40,178 nt of DNA from an uncultured Acetatifactor sp. (GTDB taxonomy: Bacteria > Bacillota > Clostridia > Lachnospirales > Lachnospiraceae), in NCBI GenBank assembly GCA_934402375.1, contig CAKRUB010000028.1:1-40178 (forward strand). The letters run 5' to 3'. Position numbers and translations under genes: made by a program. Positions within the stretch are counted from its first letter, which is position 1. Every line of letters starts with the position of its first letter. The notes beneath the pieces were generated by a model that saw nothing but the letters and a program-made list of their open reading frames with translations, had not been told where the DNA came from and did not search any database. Of the stretch, positions 6,802-15,193 are shown piece after piece.

Positions 6802-8625
6802 TTATGCCTCAGCCGCAAACAGAGCCTCAAATTCTTCCCTGCCGATCTTCTCTTTTTTAAGCAGCAGCTGCGCACAGCTGTGAAGCACCTGCTCATGCTC
6901 CATGATGATTCTTCTCGCACGGGAGTAGCACTGGTCAATAATGGACTTAACCTCCTTGTCGATCTCGCCGGACACAGCTTCACTGTGGGATTTCGCATGC
7001 GCAAGATCCTTGCCGATGAAAACCTCATCATCATCGTCATCATAGCAGATAACGCCGATGTTGTCTGACATACCGAAGCGTGTCACCATCTTACGCGCAA
7101 CCTTGGTCGCCTTCTTGATGTCGCTGGACGCGCCGGTCGTGATATCCTTGAAAATCAGCTCCTCCGCGATCCTTCCGCCCAGAGATACCATGATCTCCTG
7201 CAGCATCTGATCCTTTGTCATGAACATGTCGTCTCTCTCGGGAAGCGGCATGGTATAACCCGCCGCGCCCTGTCCTGTAGGGATGATAGAGACCGTGTAA
7301 ACCGGACCGACATCCGGGAGTACATGAAACAGAATCGCATGACCGGATTCGTGGTACGCTGTGATTTTCTTTTCTTTGTCGGAGATCACGCGGCTTCTCT
7401 TCTCCGCGCCGATTCCGACCTTGACAAATGCCTTGCGGATATCGTCCTGCGTGATATATGCCTTGCCAGCCTTGGCAGCATTGATTGCCGCCTCATTCAG
7501 CAGATTCTCAAGGTCTGCACCGGTGAAGCCCGCCGTCGTCTGCGCGATCTGCTTCAAATCGACATCCTCGGCAAGCGGCTTATTCTTCGCATGTACCTTC
7601 AGAATATCCTCTCTGCCGCCGACATCGGGAGCGCCGACCGCCACCTTTCTGTCGAAACGTCCGGGGCGCAGGATCGCAGGATCGAGAATGTCAACCCTGT
7701 TCGTCGCCGCCATGACGATAATTCCCTCATTGACACCGAAGCCGTCCATCTCCACAAGAAGCTGATTCAGCGTCTGCTCTCTCTCGTCATGTCCGCCGCC
7801 CATACCGGTACCGCGGCGCCTTGCAACCGCATCAATCTCATCGATAAAGACAATACACGGCGCGTTCTTCTTTGCTTCCTCGAACAGGTCACGCACACGG
7901 GAAGCGCCGACGCCGACATACATTTCCACGAAATCTGAACCGGAAATGCTGAAAAAGGCAACGTTCGCCTCTCCCGCGACCGCCTTTGCAAGCAGCGTCT
8001 TACCTGTTCCGGGCGGTCCCTCCAGCAGAACGCCCTTCGGGATTCTCGCTCCGACCTGATTATATTTTCCGGGCTGTTTCAGGAAATCCACAATCTCCTC
8101 GAGGTCTTCCTTCTCCTCCTTCAGACCCGCCACCTGCTCAAAGGTGATCTTCTTGTCTCCCGTGGACATTTTCGCGCGGCTCTTGCCAAAGTTCATCATC
8201 TTGGCATTTCCCGCGTTTGCATTCATGTTCTGGGCATTTATCATCATAAAGAGGAAAACACCGACCACAATCACAATCAGCATCGGGATGAGCGTGTTGA
8301 GCACCCAGCCCTCCCTGTGTACGTCATACACCATGGGATCAAAGCCGTAGGATCTCACCAGCTCTTCCATCTCAATGATGTCCGTCACATACAGCGTCTT
8401 ACTTTCACCGTTCTTCAGCTCAATGTCCAAAGCGCCTGTCGGCGTCTCACTGTTCAGCTGAATCTCTACGCTGACGACATTTCCGGCTTCTATGTCGGTT
8501 ATGAACTGACCCTTGGTATAGTTCTCCTCGATCTTCTGGTTCACGATGCCGGAGACAAATACAACGACCAGGGCAAACAGCATAAACACGACTACCGAAT
8601 AAATTTTCTTACCTTCCTGCTTCAA
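6802..8625 (-). CDS. ftsH: ATP-dependent zinc metalloprotease FtsH
   Basis: This 607-residue membrane-anchored AAA+ protease degrades unassembled membrane proteins and regulators. Transmembrane helices lie at about 8-27 and 111-128 with an external domain between. The AAA module shows Walker A GPPGTGKT (203-210), Walker B IVFIDEID (258-265) and the second region of homology around 305-326 ([21 protein letters not shown]). The zinc site is HESGH (425-429). The start is TTG at 8625, eight bases after AGGAGG; no ATG lies near. It is the last gene of the classic tilS-hpt-ftsH cluster, 15 bases after hpt, and ends before the terminator at 6542-6574. Confidence 0.97.
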   Translation of the reverse strand: MKQEGKKIYSVVVFMLFALVVVFVSGIVNQKIEENYTKGQFITDIEAGNVVSVEIQLNSETPTGALDIELKNGESKTLYVTDIIEMEELVRSYGFDPMVYDVHREGWVLNTLIPMLIVIVVGVFLFMMINAQNMNANAGNAKMMNFGKSRAKMSTGDKKITFEQVAGLKEEKEDLEEIVDFLKQPGKYNQVGARIPKGVLLEGPPGTGKTLLAKAVAGEANVAFFSISGSDFVEMYVGVGASRVRDLFEEAKKNAPCIVFIDEIDAVARRRGTGMGGGHDEREQTLNQLLVEMDGFGVNEGIIVMAATNRVDILDPAILRPGRFDRKVAVGAPDVGGREDILKVHAKNKPLAEDVDLKQIAQTTAGFTGADLENLLNEAAINAAKAGKAYITQDDIRKAFVKVGIGAEKRSRVISDKEKKITAYHESGHAILFHVLPDVGPVYTVSIIPTGQGAAGYTMPLPERDDMFMTKDQMLQEIMVSLGGRIAEELIFKDITTGASSDIKKATKVARKMVTRFGMSDNIGVICYDDDDDEVFIGKDLAHAKSHSEAVSGEIDKEVKSIIDQCYSRARRIIMEHEQVLHSCAQLLLKKEKIGREEFEALFAAEA

Positions 8626-8640
8626 TGCGCAAGCCTCCTG

Positions 8641-9168
8641 TTAATTATCAAATTCCACTACTCCGATGTAAGGCAGGTTGCGGTACATCTGGTCATAGTC
8701 CAGACCATAGCCGACAACAAATTCGTCGGGAATCTGGAAGCCTGTATAATCTACATTTACATCTATGACACGTCTGTCAGGCTTATCAAGCAGGGTGCAG
8801 AGACGCAGGGATGCGGGACCTCTGTCGCGCAGCATCTCCAGCAGATAGCTCAAAGTCCTTCCGCTGTCCACAATATCTTCCACTACCAGTACATTCTTAT
8901 CCTTGAGGGATTCGTCCAGATCCTTTACAATCTTGACAACGCCGCTGGACTTCGTGTCGCTTCCGTAGCTGGATACGGACATAAAGTCAAGCGATACGGG
9001 AACCGTGATTCTCTTTGCGAGCTCACACATAAAGAAGCTCCCGCCCTTTAACACACAGACCAGATGAATCTGCTTGCCTGCGTAATCCTTGCTGATCTGG
9101 TCACCAATCTCCTGAATTCTTCTGTCTACCTCTTCCTCTGATAAAAGTACTCTGATGTGCTCTGCCAT
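8641..9168 (-). CDS. hpt: Hypoxanthine phosphoribosyltransferase
   Basis: This 175-residue purine salvage enzyme converts hypoxanthine or guanine plus PRPP to IMP or GMP. The PRPP-binding signature VVEDIVDSGRTL spans about 95-106 with the acidic pair E97-D98. The phosphate loop LKGGSFF lies at 40-46. Length and position between tilS and ftsH match the conserved Firmicutes order. Its start at 9168 has GGAGGAGAAG upstream. In Bacillus the protein of this locus also works with TilS as a co-activator of ftsH; whether that holds here is unknown. Confidence 0.96.
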   Translation of the reverse strand: MAEHIRVLLSEEEVDRRIQEIGDQISKDYAGKQIHLVCVLKGGSFFMCELAKRITVPVSLDFMSVSSYGSDTKSSGVVKIVKDLDESLKDKNVLVVEDIVDSGRTLSYLLEMLRDRGPASLRLCTLLDKPDRRVIDVNVDYTGFQIPDEFVVGYGLDYDQMYRNLPYIGVVEFDN

Positions 9169-9203
9169 TGCTATTCTTCTCCTCCATCCTGCTATGCACA
9201 GTC

Positions 9204-10577
9204 CTAATGTGTAATGAGTCTGACCTGTAAAACATGCTTTGTATTACCGTCGACCTTATAATATTCGCTGATACGGTAGCCGATCAGCCAGATGACATGA
9301 CTTCCCTCCGCCAGCACGGGAATCCTGTCCCGCAGCTCGCGGGGGATCTTTTCTGTCACCATGTAATCCTTCAGGGACTTATGGATCATTCCGCCCTTAC
9401 CGTCTGACAGTGTGAGATAGTCTCCTGTCTGCCGAAACCGAAGCGTCGGCGATTCTTTCATTTTAGCATAGTCAAACCATTTCGTATACTTATTTTTGGG
9501 AACTTCTTCGCCATTTATGAGAAAAATTTCCGAATAATGGAGTTCCGGTAGCTCCCTTTGCTCAGTTTCTCCCCTTCTGTAAATAAAAACGCGCCCATAT
9601 TCTCTTCTGACACAAATGTCATATGGAAGGTCAATGCTCCGGTTTCCTTCTTTTTCAAGCAATGCAAGCGCATCCCCGACATGCAGTGCGGAAATATCCT
9701 TTCCCGTCGGAGAGATTTCCTCCAGAAGCCGTAGAAGAATCCTCTTACGGATCGCCGGATGAAATTTCAGAAAGCCGTCCGCCGCGATCTCCAGCCGCTC
9801 CTTCTCCCGCGTCACACAGCTTCGCATGGCTTCGTCGGTCTGCTGCCGCAGATAATCCTCTGTCTCAGAGAGAATGTCCGCCGTCCTGCACATATGGCTC
9901 ACCGCCCCTGCGGAAACCTCGTTCTCCGCCAGCGGAAGGAGGTGATGCCGGATGCGGTTTCTGGTATATTCATCCTCCTCATTAGTATGATCATTCTGCC
10001 AGCAAATACCACAAGCTTTCAGATAATCTTCAATTTCACCGCGTTCCAGACAGAGCAGAGGGCGGATGATGTCCCCCCTGACCGGTTCAATCCCACAAAG
10101 CCCTTTCAGCCCGCTTCCCCGAAAGAGGTGCAGCAGCATGGTCTCCGCCCTGTCCTGCGCATTGTGCGCCACAGCGAGCTTATTTCCGCCGAGCTCTTCC
10201 GCCGTCTCCCGGAACGCACGGTAGCGCAGCCGCCTCCCCGCGTCCTCCTCCGAGCATTTCTCCCGCGCGGCGAACCCCGGCACATCCACGGACACCAGCC
10301 GGAACGGCACATTGCGCTCCTCACAGAGCTTCTCCACGAACGCCGCGTCCTCATCGGCAGCCTCTCCACGAATGCCATGGTTCACATGAACGACAGTCAG
10401 TCCGATCGGCACTCTTTTCCGATACTCCAGCAACAGAAATAAGAGGCAAACTGAGTCTGCCCCTCCTGAAACTCCGAGGATCAGATGATCCCCCGGCTGT
10501 ATCATATTATGGTTCTCCATATAGGAAAATACCTTTTGTTCTGTCCTGTTCTCCATCATAGGCAAATGGTATCTCAT
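9204..10577 (-). CDS. tilS: tRNA(Ile)-lysidine synthase TilS
   Basis: The 457-residue enzyme attaches lysine to C34 of the CAU-anticodon tRNA-Ile, changing both its identity and its codon recognition. The PP-loop SGGADS (37-42) that binds ATP is intact, followed by the NHGIRGEAADEDA segment and the RNRIRHHLLP motif characteristic of TilS. The C-terminal third matches the substrate-binding TilS-C region. The ATG at 10577 lies 13 bases after the spoIIE stop and has only a weak ribosome binding site, suggesting translation coupled to spoIIE. ATGs at 10559 and 10556 are alternatives. The gene is expected to be essential. Confidence 0.94.
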   Translation of the reverse strand: MRYHLPMMENRTEQKVFSYMENHNMIQPGDHLILGVSGGADSVCLLFLLLEYRKRVPIGLTVVHVNHGIRGEAADEDAAFVEKLCEERNVPFRLVSVDVPGFAAREKCSEEDAGRRLRYRAFRETAEELGGNKLAVAHNAQDRAETMLLHLFRGSGLKGLCGIEPVRGDIIRPLLCLERGEIEDYLKACGICWQNDHTNEEDEYTRNRIRHHLLPLAENEVSAGAVSHMCRTADILSETEDYLRQQTDEAMRSCVTREKERLEIAADGFLKFHPAIRKRILLRLLEEISPTGKDISALHVGDALALLEKEGNRSIDLPYDICVRREYGRVFIYRRGETEQRELPELHYSEIFLINGEEVPKNKYTKWFDYAKMKESPTLRFRQTGDYLTLSDGKGGMIHKSLKDYMVTEKIPRELRDRIPVLAEGSHVIWLIGYRISEYYKVDGNTKHVLQVRLITH

Positions 10578-10590
10578 TTTCTCGAAAAAA

Positions 10591-11769
10591 TCAAGCGATT
10601 CCAGTCTCCCAGATACCGACGACGCCCACTGTCATGTCGTCGCGGATATGCCCCTTTGCGGCAATCAACGCCAACCTCAGGAGCTTGTCCGCCAGCTCTC
10701 CGGGATTCTGCTCCTTCATCTCCAGAATGAGCCTGCTGACGGTATTCTCGTATTCCTGTTCGCCAAACGCATCAATGACACCGTCCGATACCATGAAAAG
10801 GTAATTGCCGTCCTCCAGCGTGCGGCTCAACGGCTGGGACTCGATCTGCTGGAAAATTCCGAGCGGAAGGCTGCCCTCCGCCAGCTGCTCCACCTCCTGC
10901 TCTCTTTTCAGGAAGGTCGCTGCCCCGCCGATCTTCCGAAGCTTGCATTCCCCACTGTAAAGGTCGATCTCACATATGTCCAGCGTGGGATGGTTTCTGT
11001 CTCCACCCGCTGCAAACAGTGCCGTATTTACCATTCCGATTGCTGCATCAGTGCTGTAGCCCGCCTCGAGCAGCTTCTCCATGAGGTCGAGTACCTGCTC
11101 ACTGTCCTTCCCCGCCTGTTCCCCCGAGCCTGTCCCGTCGGAGAGCATCACCGTCAGTCTTCCTCTCTCTGCCTCCAGCACGGCATAGTTATCCCCGGAC
11201 GCCGTCTCACCTTCCTCCGTCGCTCTGGAAAATCCTGTCAGCGCCAGAAAGCGCGCCTCCTGCTCCAGCATAAAGCTGTGCGGCGTCTGATCTACGACAA
11301 ACGGACTCGTGACCGCAAGCTGCAATCTCCTGTTCAACAGGACGGAGATCATGTCCGCTACCTCCTCCGCGGAAATGCCCGCCTTTCTGTCCGTGCTCAT
11401 CGTAAGCACGATCGCCTCCCTGCCGTCGTCCCTGTCCATATAGCAGGGGTTTTCCACGCGGATTCCCTCTTCGCGCATAGCATGAATAAGCAGGCGTTTC
11501 TTCCTCTCCTCCATCGGCTTGTAACAGAGCACCTCACACGCAACCTCTGTCATGATCTTTGCCATCTCCCGCAGATGGCTCTTCAAGATCTGTCTGTTTT
11601 CCCAAAGCCTTCTCTCCGACAGCACAATCTGTCTCTCCTCTGTCCCGGGGCAAAAATCCCCGTCATAGCTTCTTGCCAGTTCATAAAAGCTGTCCGCATA
11701 ATTTAAAAGTCTTCTCCTGCACAGGTCAGACACCTGCGCTGTCCGAAGTTCAATCTCCGCTGTCTTCAT
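10591..11769 (-). CDS. spoIIE: SpoIIE-type PP2C phosphatase without membrane domain
   Basis: The 392-residue protein matches the C-terminal half of SpoIIE. A regulatory region is followed by a PP2C-like serine phosphatase domain from about residue 185. Metal-binding motifs LSDGTGSGEQA and VSDGVIDAF are intact. SpoIIE dephosphorylates the anti-anti-sigma factor SpoIIAA and so activates sigma F in the forespore. The family protein is normally about 800 residues with ten N-terminal membrane helices; these are absent here, and the upstream gap to divIC is only about 135 bases with its own promoter. I chose the ATG at 11769 over a TTG at 11796. Position between divIC and tilS supports the identity. 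Confidence 0.85.
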   Translation of the reverse strand: MKTAEIELRTAQVSDLCRRRLLNYADSFYELARSYDGDFCPGTEERQIVLSERRLWENRQILKSHLREMAKIMTEVACEVLCYKPMEERKKRLLIHAMREEGIRVENPCYMDRDDGREAIVLTMSTDRKAGISAEEVADMISVLLNRRLQLAVTSPFVVDQTPHSFMLEQEARFLALTGFSRATEEGETASGDNYAVLEAERGRLTVMLSDGTGSGEQAGKDSEQVLDLMEKLLEAGYSTDAAIGMVNTALFAAGGDRNHPTLDICEIDLYSGECKLRKIGGAATFLKREQEVEQLAEGSLPLGIFQQIESQPLSRTLEDGNYLFMVSDGVIDAFGEQEYENTVSRLILEMKEQNPGELADKLLRLALIAAKGHIRDDMTVGVVGIWETGIA

Positions 11770-11816
11770 CTCCTGCCCCGCTTTCTGCCGCCCCAACCGG
11801 ACGGTAAGCCCGATTA

Positions 11817-11845
11817 TAGATATGCGGCTCTGTTTATTTTGTCAA
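11817..11845 (-). promoter_or_regulatory. Predicted promoter of spoIIE-tilS-hpt-ftsH
   Basis: On the minus strand a perfect TTGACA (11840-11845) is followed after 17 bases by TATCTA (11817-11822). An overlapping TATAAT (11813-11818) has a 21-base spacer. It lies about 45 bases upstream of the spoIIE start and just beyond the divIC terminator, so the transcript restarts here. Confidence 0.6.
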
Positions 11846-11883
11846 AACAGGGCACGCCGCACTTAAAGTTTTGCGACAAAAAA

Positions 11884-11907
11884 AGCAGGAGCTCTGCGGC
11901 TCCCGCT
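11884..11907 (-). terminator. Intrinsic terminator after divIC
   Basis: On the minus strand, nine-base arms (11899-11907 and 11884-11892, one G-T pair) enclose a 6-base loop and are followed by a seven-T run. The stem overlaps the divIC stop codon. Confidence 0.8.
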
Positions 11908-12220
11908 ACTTTTCTTCTTTAAATAGAATCTCACCTTCATAAACCAGACCGAGCTTTTCCCTCGCCACATCTTCTATGTAACCCTTGGTCTGAACCTCTT
12001 TGCCGAATTCCTCTATCTCCGCGGTTCTGTCCTTCTCTGCGGCAATCTGTTCGTCCAGAAGCTGCTCTTCCTGCGCTTTCACCTCGATCTTCTGCTGCAG
12101 CTCCACACTCTTTACCGCTACAACAATCATGATCATGAGAACGACAAGCGAAACCAGAAACATGCTAAGCCGGTTCTGATGTTTTTTCCGATAAGCAACC
12201 CTGCGACCCCGTCCTGCCAT
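11906..12220 (-). CDS. divIC: Septum formation initiator DivIC/FtsL-like
   Basis: This 104-residue bitopic protein has a basic cytoplasmic N-terminus (MAGRGRRVAYRKKHQNR), one transmembrane helix at about 19-39, then a coiled-coil extracytoplasmic segment rich in E, Q and K (about 40-75). The C-terminus carries the family motif AREKLGLVYEGEILF. DivIC joins FtsL and FtsB/DivIB at the division site. It follows yabQ after 25 bases, the conserved Firmicutes order. Confidence 0.9.
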   Translation of the reverse strand: MAGRGRRVAYRKKHQNRLSMFLVSLVVLMIMIVVAVKSVELQQKIEVKAQEEQLLDEQIAAEKDRTAEIEEFGKEVQTKGYIEDVAREKLGLVYEGEILFKEEK

Positions 12221-12245
12221 AGATACTCCTTCCCCCCGAAATGAA

Positions 12246-12710
12246 CTACTTCTTTAAACCTATTTTAAGCATTTTGAGAAAATACGTCAACTTGTTTTTT
12301 ATCTGTCTCCCAATCCTGTGAACCACCTTGGCGATGCACGATCCTGTCTTCGCAGCGCCCTTTCCGGCAAGCCCCAGCAGCTTCCTCAGCGGCCATGACA
12401 GCCAGCCCAGAACCTTTCCCAGTATCAGTGATATATATTTTACCAGAAAAGGGCTGCAAAGCTTCCGGTACAGCGCCATGCCCAGCAGGGCGCCGAACAC
12501 TGCAAACCACCTCAGCGTGCCGTTGCTTTCACGGTACATGAGCAGAAAGACCTCCGCTCCACAGTAGACCCAGAAGCCCAGATCCTCCACCGAAACAAAG
12601 AAAAGGTTATGCGGCACGATCCTCCTGAATATCCTTAACAGGTCATAGAGGAGGGTTACAAGGACGCCCAGCAGAAAAGCGTGCAGAAGAAATTCATTTT
12701 CACTCGCCAT
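12246..12710 (-). CDS. yabQ: Spore cortex biosynthesis protein YabQ
   Basis: The 154-residue membrane protein has an N-terminal helix (FLLHAFLLGVLVTLLYDLLRIF) and further helices near 45-60 and 67-85, followed by a lysine-rich tail. The family motif LLYDLLRIFRR is clear. YabQ is a sporulation membrane protein needed for cortex formation in Bacillus. It lies 6 bases after yabP and directly before divIC, the standard arrangement. Confidence 0.9.
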   Translation of the reverse strand: MASENEFLLHAFLLGVLVTLLYDLLRIFRRIVPHNLFFVSVEDLGFWVYCGAEVFLLMYRESNGTLRWFAVFGALLGMALYRKLCSPFLVKYISLILGKVLGWLSWPLRKLLGLAGKGAAKTGSCIAKVVHRIGRQIKNKLTYFLKMLKIGLKK

Positions 12711-12716
12711 GGAAGC

Positions 12717-13004
12717 CTACCGGAACAGCTTGGTCAACAGGGATTCTGACTTATGCCCTCCGGTTGCTGCATCGGAATAGGTAAGGCTGTCGATCCTGCC
12801 GTCCACGTCTACCTCCCCTTTTTCCAGAGTCAGCCTGCTGACATGCAGATCATTTCCCTTTATCATGAGCATTCCCTGCTCTGTCTCCAGCAGAATCTCA
12901 TGTATATCAAAGGAAAGTACATCATTGACACCGTTGATCGTACAGCTCTTCCGGTTCGTCATAGTCATCTTATGCATGCGTGTGCTGCTGTTCAGATCCT
13001 CCAT
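12717..13004 (-). CDS. yabP: Sporulation protein YabP
   Basis: This 95-residue soluble beta-rich protein of the YabP/YqfC family shows the signatures NRKSCTINGVNDVLSFD and LLETEQGMLMIKGNDLHV. In Bacillus it is produced in the mother cell and is linked to cortex formation. The start at 13004 has AGGGAG upstream. It is followed by yabQ after 6 bases, so the two are co-translated; the polar, lysine-containing C-terminus is slightly longer than usual. Confidence 0.9.
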   Translation of the reverse strand: MEDLNSSTRMHKMTMTNRKSCTINGVNDVLSFDIHEILLETEQGMLMIKGNDLHVSRLTLEKGEVDVDGRIDSLTYSDAATGGHKSESLLTKLFR

Positions 13005-13062
13005 AGGTTTCTCCCTGTTAATCCTTTATAAAAGCCTATGCGGATCCTCCCCTCTTCATGCA

Positions 13063-13302
13063 CTAAAGATACTTAAAAAGCTCCTTCGCCTCATCCTTTT
13101 TCACCGTCTCCTGTACATCCAGCACCTCGACCTTAACTTCCTTATTGCCGAAGGAGATTGTGATGATGTCACCCTCCTTGACATTAGTGGATGCCTTTGC
13201 CGGTTTATCATTGATCAGCACACGTCCGCTGTCACATGCCTCGTTAGCCACCGTGCGGCGCTTGATCAGCCGCGATACCTTTAAATATTTATCCAGTCTC
13301 AT
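13063..13302 (-). CDS. rqcP: S4-domain RNA-binding protein RqcP (YabO)
   Basis: The 79-residue single S4 domain begins MRLDKYLKVSRLIKRRTVA, with the typical RVLINDKPAKAS strand turn. RqcP (formerly YabO, Hsp15-like) helps RqcH add alanine tails to peptides stuck on 60S-like 50S subunits. The start at 13302 follows a GGGGAT site; a longer frame to 13371 crosses the hup terminator and is not used. It lies at the head of yabP-yabQ-divIC, as in Bacillus. A GCGCAGA element lies just upstream of its ribosome binding site. Confidence 0.9.
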   Translation of the reverse strand: MRLDKYLKVSRLIKRRTVANEACDSGRVLINDKPAKASTNVKEGDIITISFGNKEVKVEVLDVQETVKKDEAKELFKYL

Positions 13303-13321
13303 ATCTATCCCCATTTCTGCG

Positions 13322-13360
13322 CAAAAATAACAAAACGGAGAACCCGCTGAAGGTTCTCCG
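13322..13360 (-). terminator. Intrinsic terminator of hup
   Basis: On the minus strand, perfect 9-base arms CGGAGAACC and GGTTCTCCG (13352-13360 and 13336-13344) with a 7-base loop are followed by a T-rich tract. It sits 20 bases after the hup stop and runs directly into the GCGCAGA element of rqcP. Confidence 0.9.
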
Positions 13361-13380
13361 CCATAGTTCAAAAGCTCAAC

Positions 13381-13653
13381 TTAGTTGATCATGTCCTTTA
13401 ATGCCTTACCAGCCTTAAACTTAGGTGCCTTGGAAGCCTTGATCTTCATAGCCTTACCGGTCTGAGGATTTCTTCCTTCTCTCTCTGCTCTCTCAGATAC
13501 CTCGAAAGTACCGAAACCAACCAGCTGAACCTTACCGCCCTTCTTCAACTCTTCAGCAACAACGTCTGTGAAAGCCTTCAGTGTCTTCTCAGCGTCCTTC
13601 TTGGATACGCCGGCCTGCTCAGCCATAGCTGCGATTAACTCTGTCTTGTTCAT
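13381..13653 (-). CDS. hup: DNA-binding protein HU
   Basis: The 90-residue histone-like protein starts MNKTELIAAMAEQAGVSKKDAEK and carries the conserved VGFGTFEVSERAEREGRNPQTG arm that inserts into the minor groove. HU bends and compacts DNA as a homodimer. The start has AGGAGGAG upstream, and a perfect TTGACA promoter lies at 13725-13753. A terminator follows, so it is mainly monocistronic and probably highly expressed. Confidence 0.97.
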   Translation of the reverse strand: MNKTELIAAMAEQAGVSKKDAEKTLKAFTDVVAEELKKGGKVQLVGFGTFEVSERAEREGRNPQTGKAMKIKASKAPKFKAGKALKDMIN

Positions 13654-13724
13654 ATTGAACTCCTCCTGTAATGAGTTTTCTTTTTTGTATTCTCTTAGAT
13701 GCTTCTTGTGAAACGTCTATAATA

Positions 13725-13753
13725 TATATATATGCTTTTCCGTGGTTTGTCAA
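13725..13753 (-). promoter_or_regulatory. Strong predicted promoter of hup
   Basis: On the minus strand a perfect TTGACA (13748-13753) and TATATA (13725-13730) are separated by 17 bases. The leader before the ATG at 13653 is about 65 bases. Confidence 0.75.
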
Positions 13754-13836
13754 GGCATTTTCCGTATCATTGCTGATATTTACGGCATTTTCCCATTTTT
13801 TTCTGTTGAATTTGTCAACCCTAAAATACCCCTTGT

Positions 13837-15183
13837 TTACTGTGAAGAAGAGTTGCCCGATACGGTTGCACTGTTCATGATCAGATCTGCAAAGGAATAG
13901 GAAATGTCCTTTTCTTCGTCATCGATCTGCACGGTATAGCTTCTGGTCTCATAGCCTGTCCTGCGCAGGGTGATAATATGCCCACCCGCTACCTTGCGGA
14001 AGCTGCACGGCGAGACTCCCATATAATTGCCGTCGAAATAGACCTCCGCCCCTTCCGGTGCATCTACATAGACCTTGTAATAATCCGTGACCGTATCTGT
14101 TGAAGAGCTGCTCTCCGAATCGCTATCTGCGGAATTTTCATCAAGCACGACATTAATCCCCGCCGACTCCTGCGCAACCCGGATGTACTGGGTGACGGAC
14201 TGATAGCCGGTAGCCCGGGCTATGAGCTGATGGATGCCGTAGGTCAGGCTGACCGGAGCTGACGGATCGATCTTATCCCCATCGATATAAAGCTCAGCGG
14301 ACGCCGGATCCACGGAAAAGAGCACCGTTCCATACTGCGGCTCGGGAATCTCCAGATCTCCGATGTCAAGCGTCGTCTCCGCATTTCTGTTGATGATGAC
14401 GTTCTTTGTTCCGCCGCCGCCCTTATTGCTGATATTGACCTGATAGCTCCCCTCCGGGATCAGAAGCAGCATATCATCTGTGATCTTCCTGATCTGCGTC
14501 TGTCCGATCTCGATCCAGCCGCCGATGAAATTTTCGTCGTTCACCAGTCTCAGATACCCGTGACCCTTCTGTACCTTCACTGTCAGAATCTGTGTGTCAA
14601 TCCCCTGAAAGCTCAGTACATCCGCCGGGTTCAGATCAATGCTGCTGATACTTCTTCCCTCGGAAAAATATTGCGTATTGGATGTCAGCTTATAAATTTC
14701 CGATCCGATACTGATCTCGCCGCGCACGGTGTTGATCTCATATTTCTCCACATCATCATAGCGCCATGCCTCCGAAGAAAGCGTGAGTGTCGTGAGATGC
14801 TTCTTCGCCTTTAGAAATCTGACATCGACAATATCACCCAGCTCCACCTGACTGAAAGAAATGCTCCCGCCGTATTTATCATAAAATCGTGTCGTTCCGT
14901 CCATGGATAGGGTATAATTCTTTCCCAGCTCCAGATTCAGAAACGTGACTGTCCCTTCCTTCTCATCCTTCGCCACATAGATCGCCGTATCGGCGGAATC
15001 ATAGCTGTCCGGTCCCGTGACGACAAAGCCCGTCTCCACACTCTCTGAGGAAGCTTCCTCCGACACAGGCTGTTCATTGTTCCGGGACGGCTCAGTACAG
15101 CCCGCCAGCAGAAAAACCATTGCAGCTAAAAGGAGACCCCTGCCTATTCCGTATATACTCTTTCTTTTTCCTTTGTCCGTCAC
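13837..15183 (-). CDS. PEGA-domain lipoprotein
   Basis: This 448-residue exported protein has a basic N-terminus, a hydrophobic helix and the lipobox LLAGC with the acylated cysteine at 29, then a Ser/Glu-rich linker. The central part (about 60-270) is beta-rich with no family I recognise. Two PEGA-type repeats follow: one at about 285-345 (PASAELYIDGDKIDPSAPVS, then GYQSV) and one at about 372-430 (PEGAEVYFDGNYMGVSPCSF, then GYETR). PEGA repeats are surface-exposed beta domains of unknown ligand. The start is GTG at 15183, five bases after GGAGG. It follows the CotS-like gene by 10 bases, so it is co-transcribed with it. Confidence 0.8.
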   Translation of the reverse strand: MTDKGKRKSIYGIGRGLLLAAMVFLLAGCTEPSRNNEQPVSEEASSESVETGFVVTGPDSYDSADTAIYVAKDEKEGTVTFLNLELGKNYTLSMDGTTRFYDKYGGSISFSQVELGDIVDVRFLKAKKHLTTLTLSSEAWRYDDVEKYEINTVRGEISIGSEIYKLTSNTQYFSEGRSISSIDLNPADVLSFQGIDTQILTVKVQKGHGYLRLVNDENFIGGWIEIGQTQIRKITDDMLLLIPEGSYQVNISNKGGGGTKNVIINRNAETTLDIGDLEIPEPQYGTVLFSVDPASAELYIDGDKIDPSAPVSLTYGIHQLIARATGYQSVTQYIRVAQESAGINVVLDENSADSDSESSSSTDTVTDYYKVYVDAPEGAEVYFDGNYMGVSPCSFRKVAGGHIITLRRTGYETRSYTVQIDDEEKDISYSFADLIMNSATVSGNSSSQ

Positions 15184-15193
15184 TTTTCCCTCC

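Noticed and set aside
10648..11706. Long plus-strand frame of 352 codons opposite spoIIE
   Set aside because: Antisense shadow of the phosphatase gene; no family motif and no start signal.
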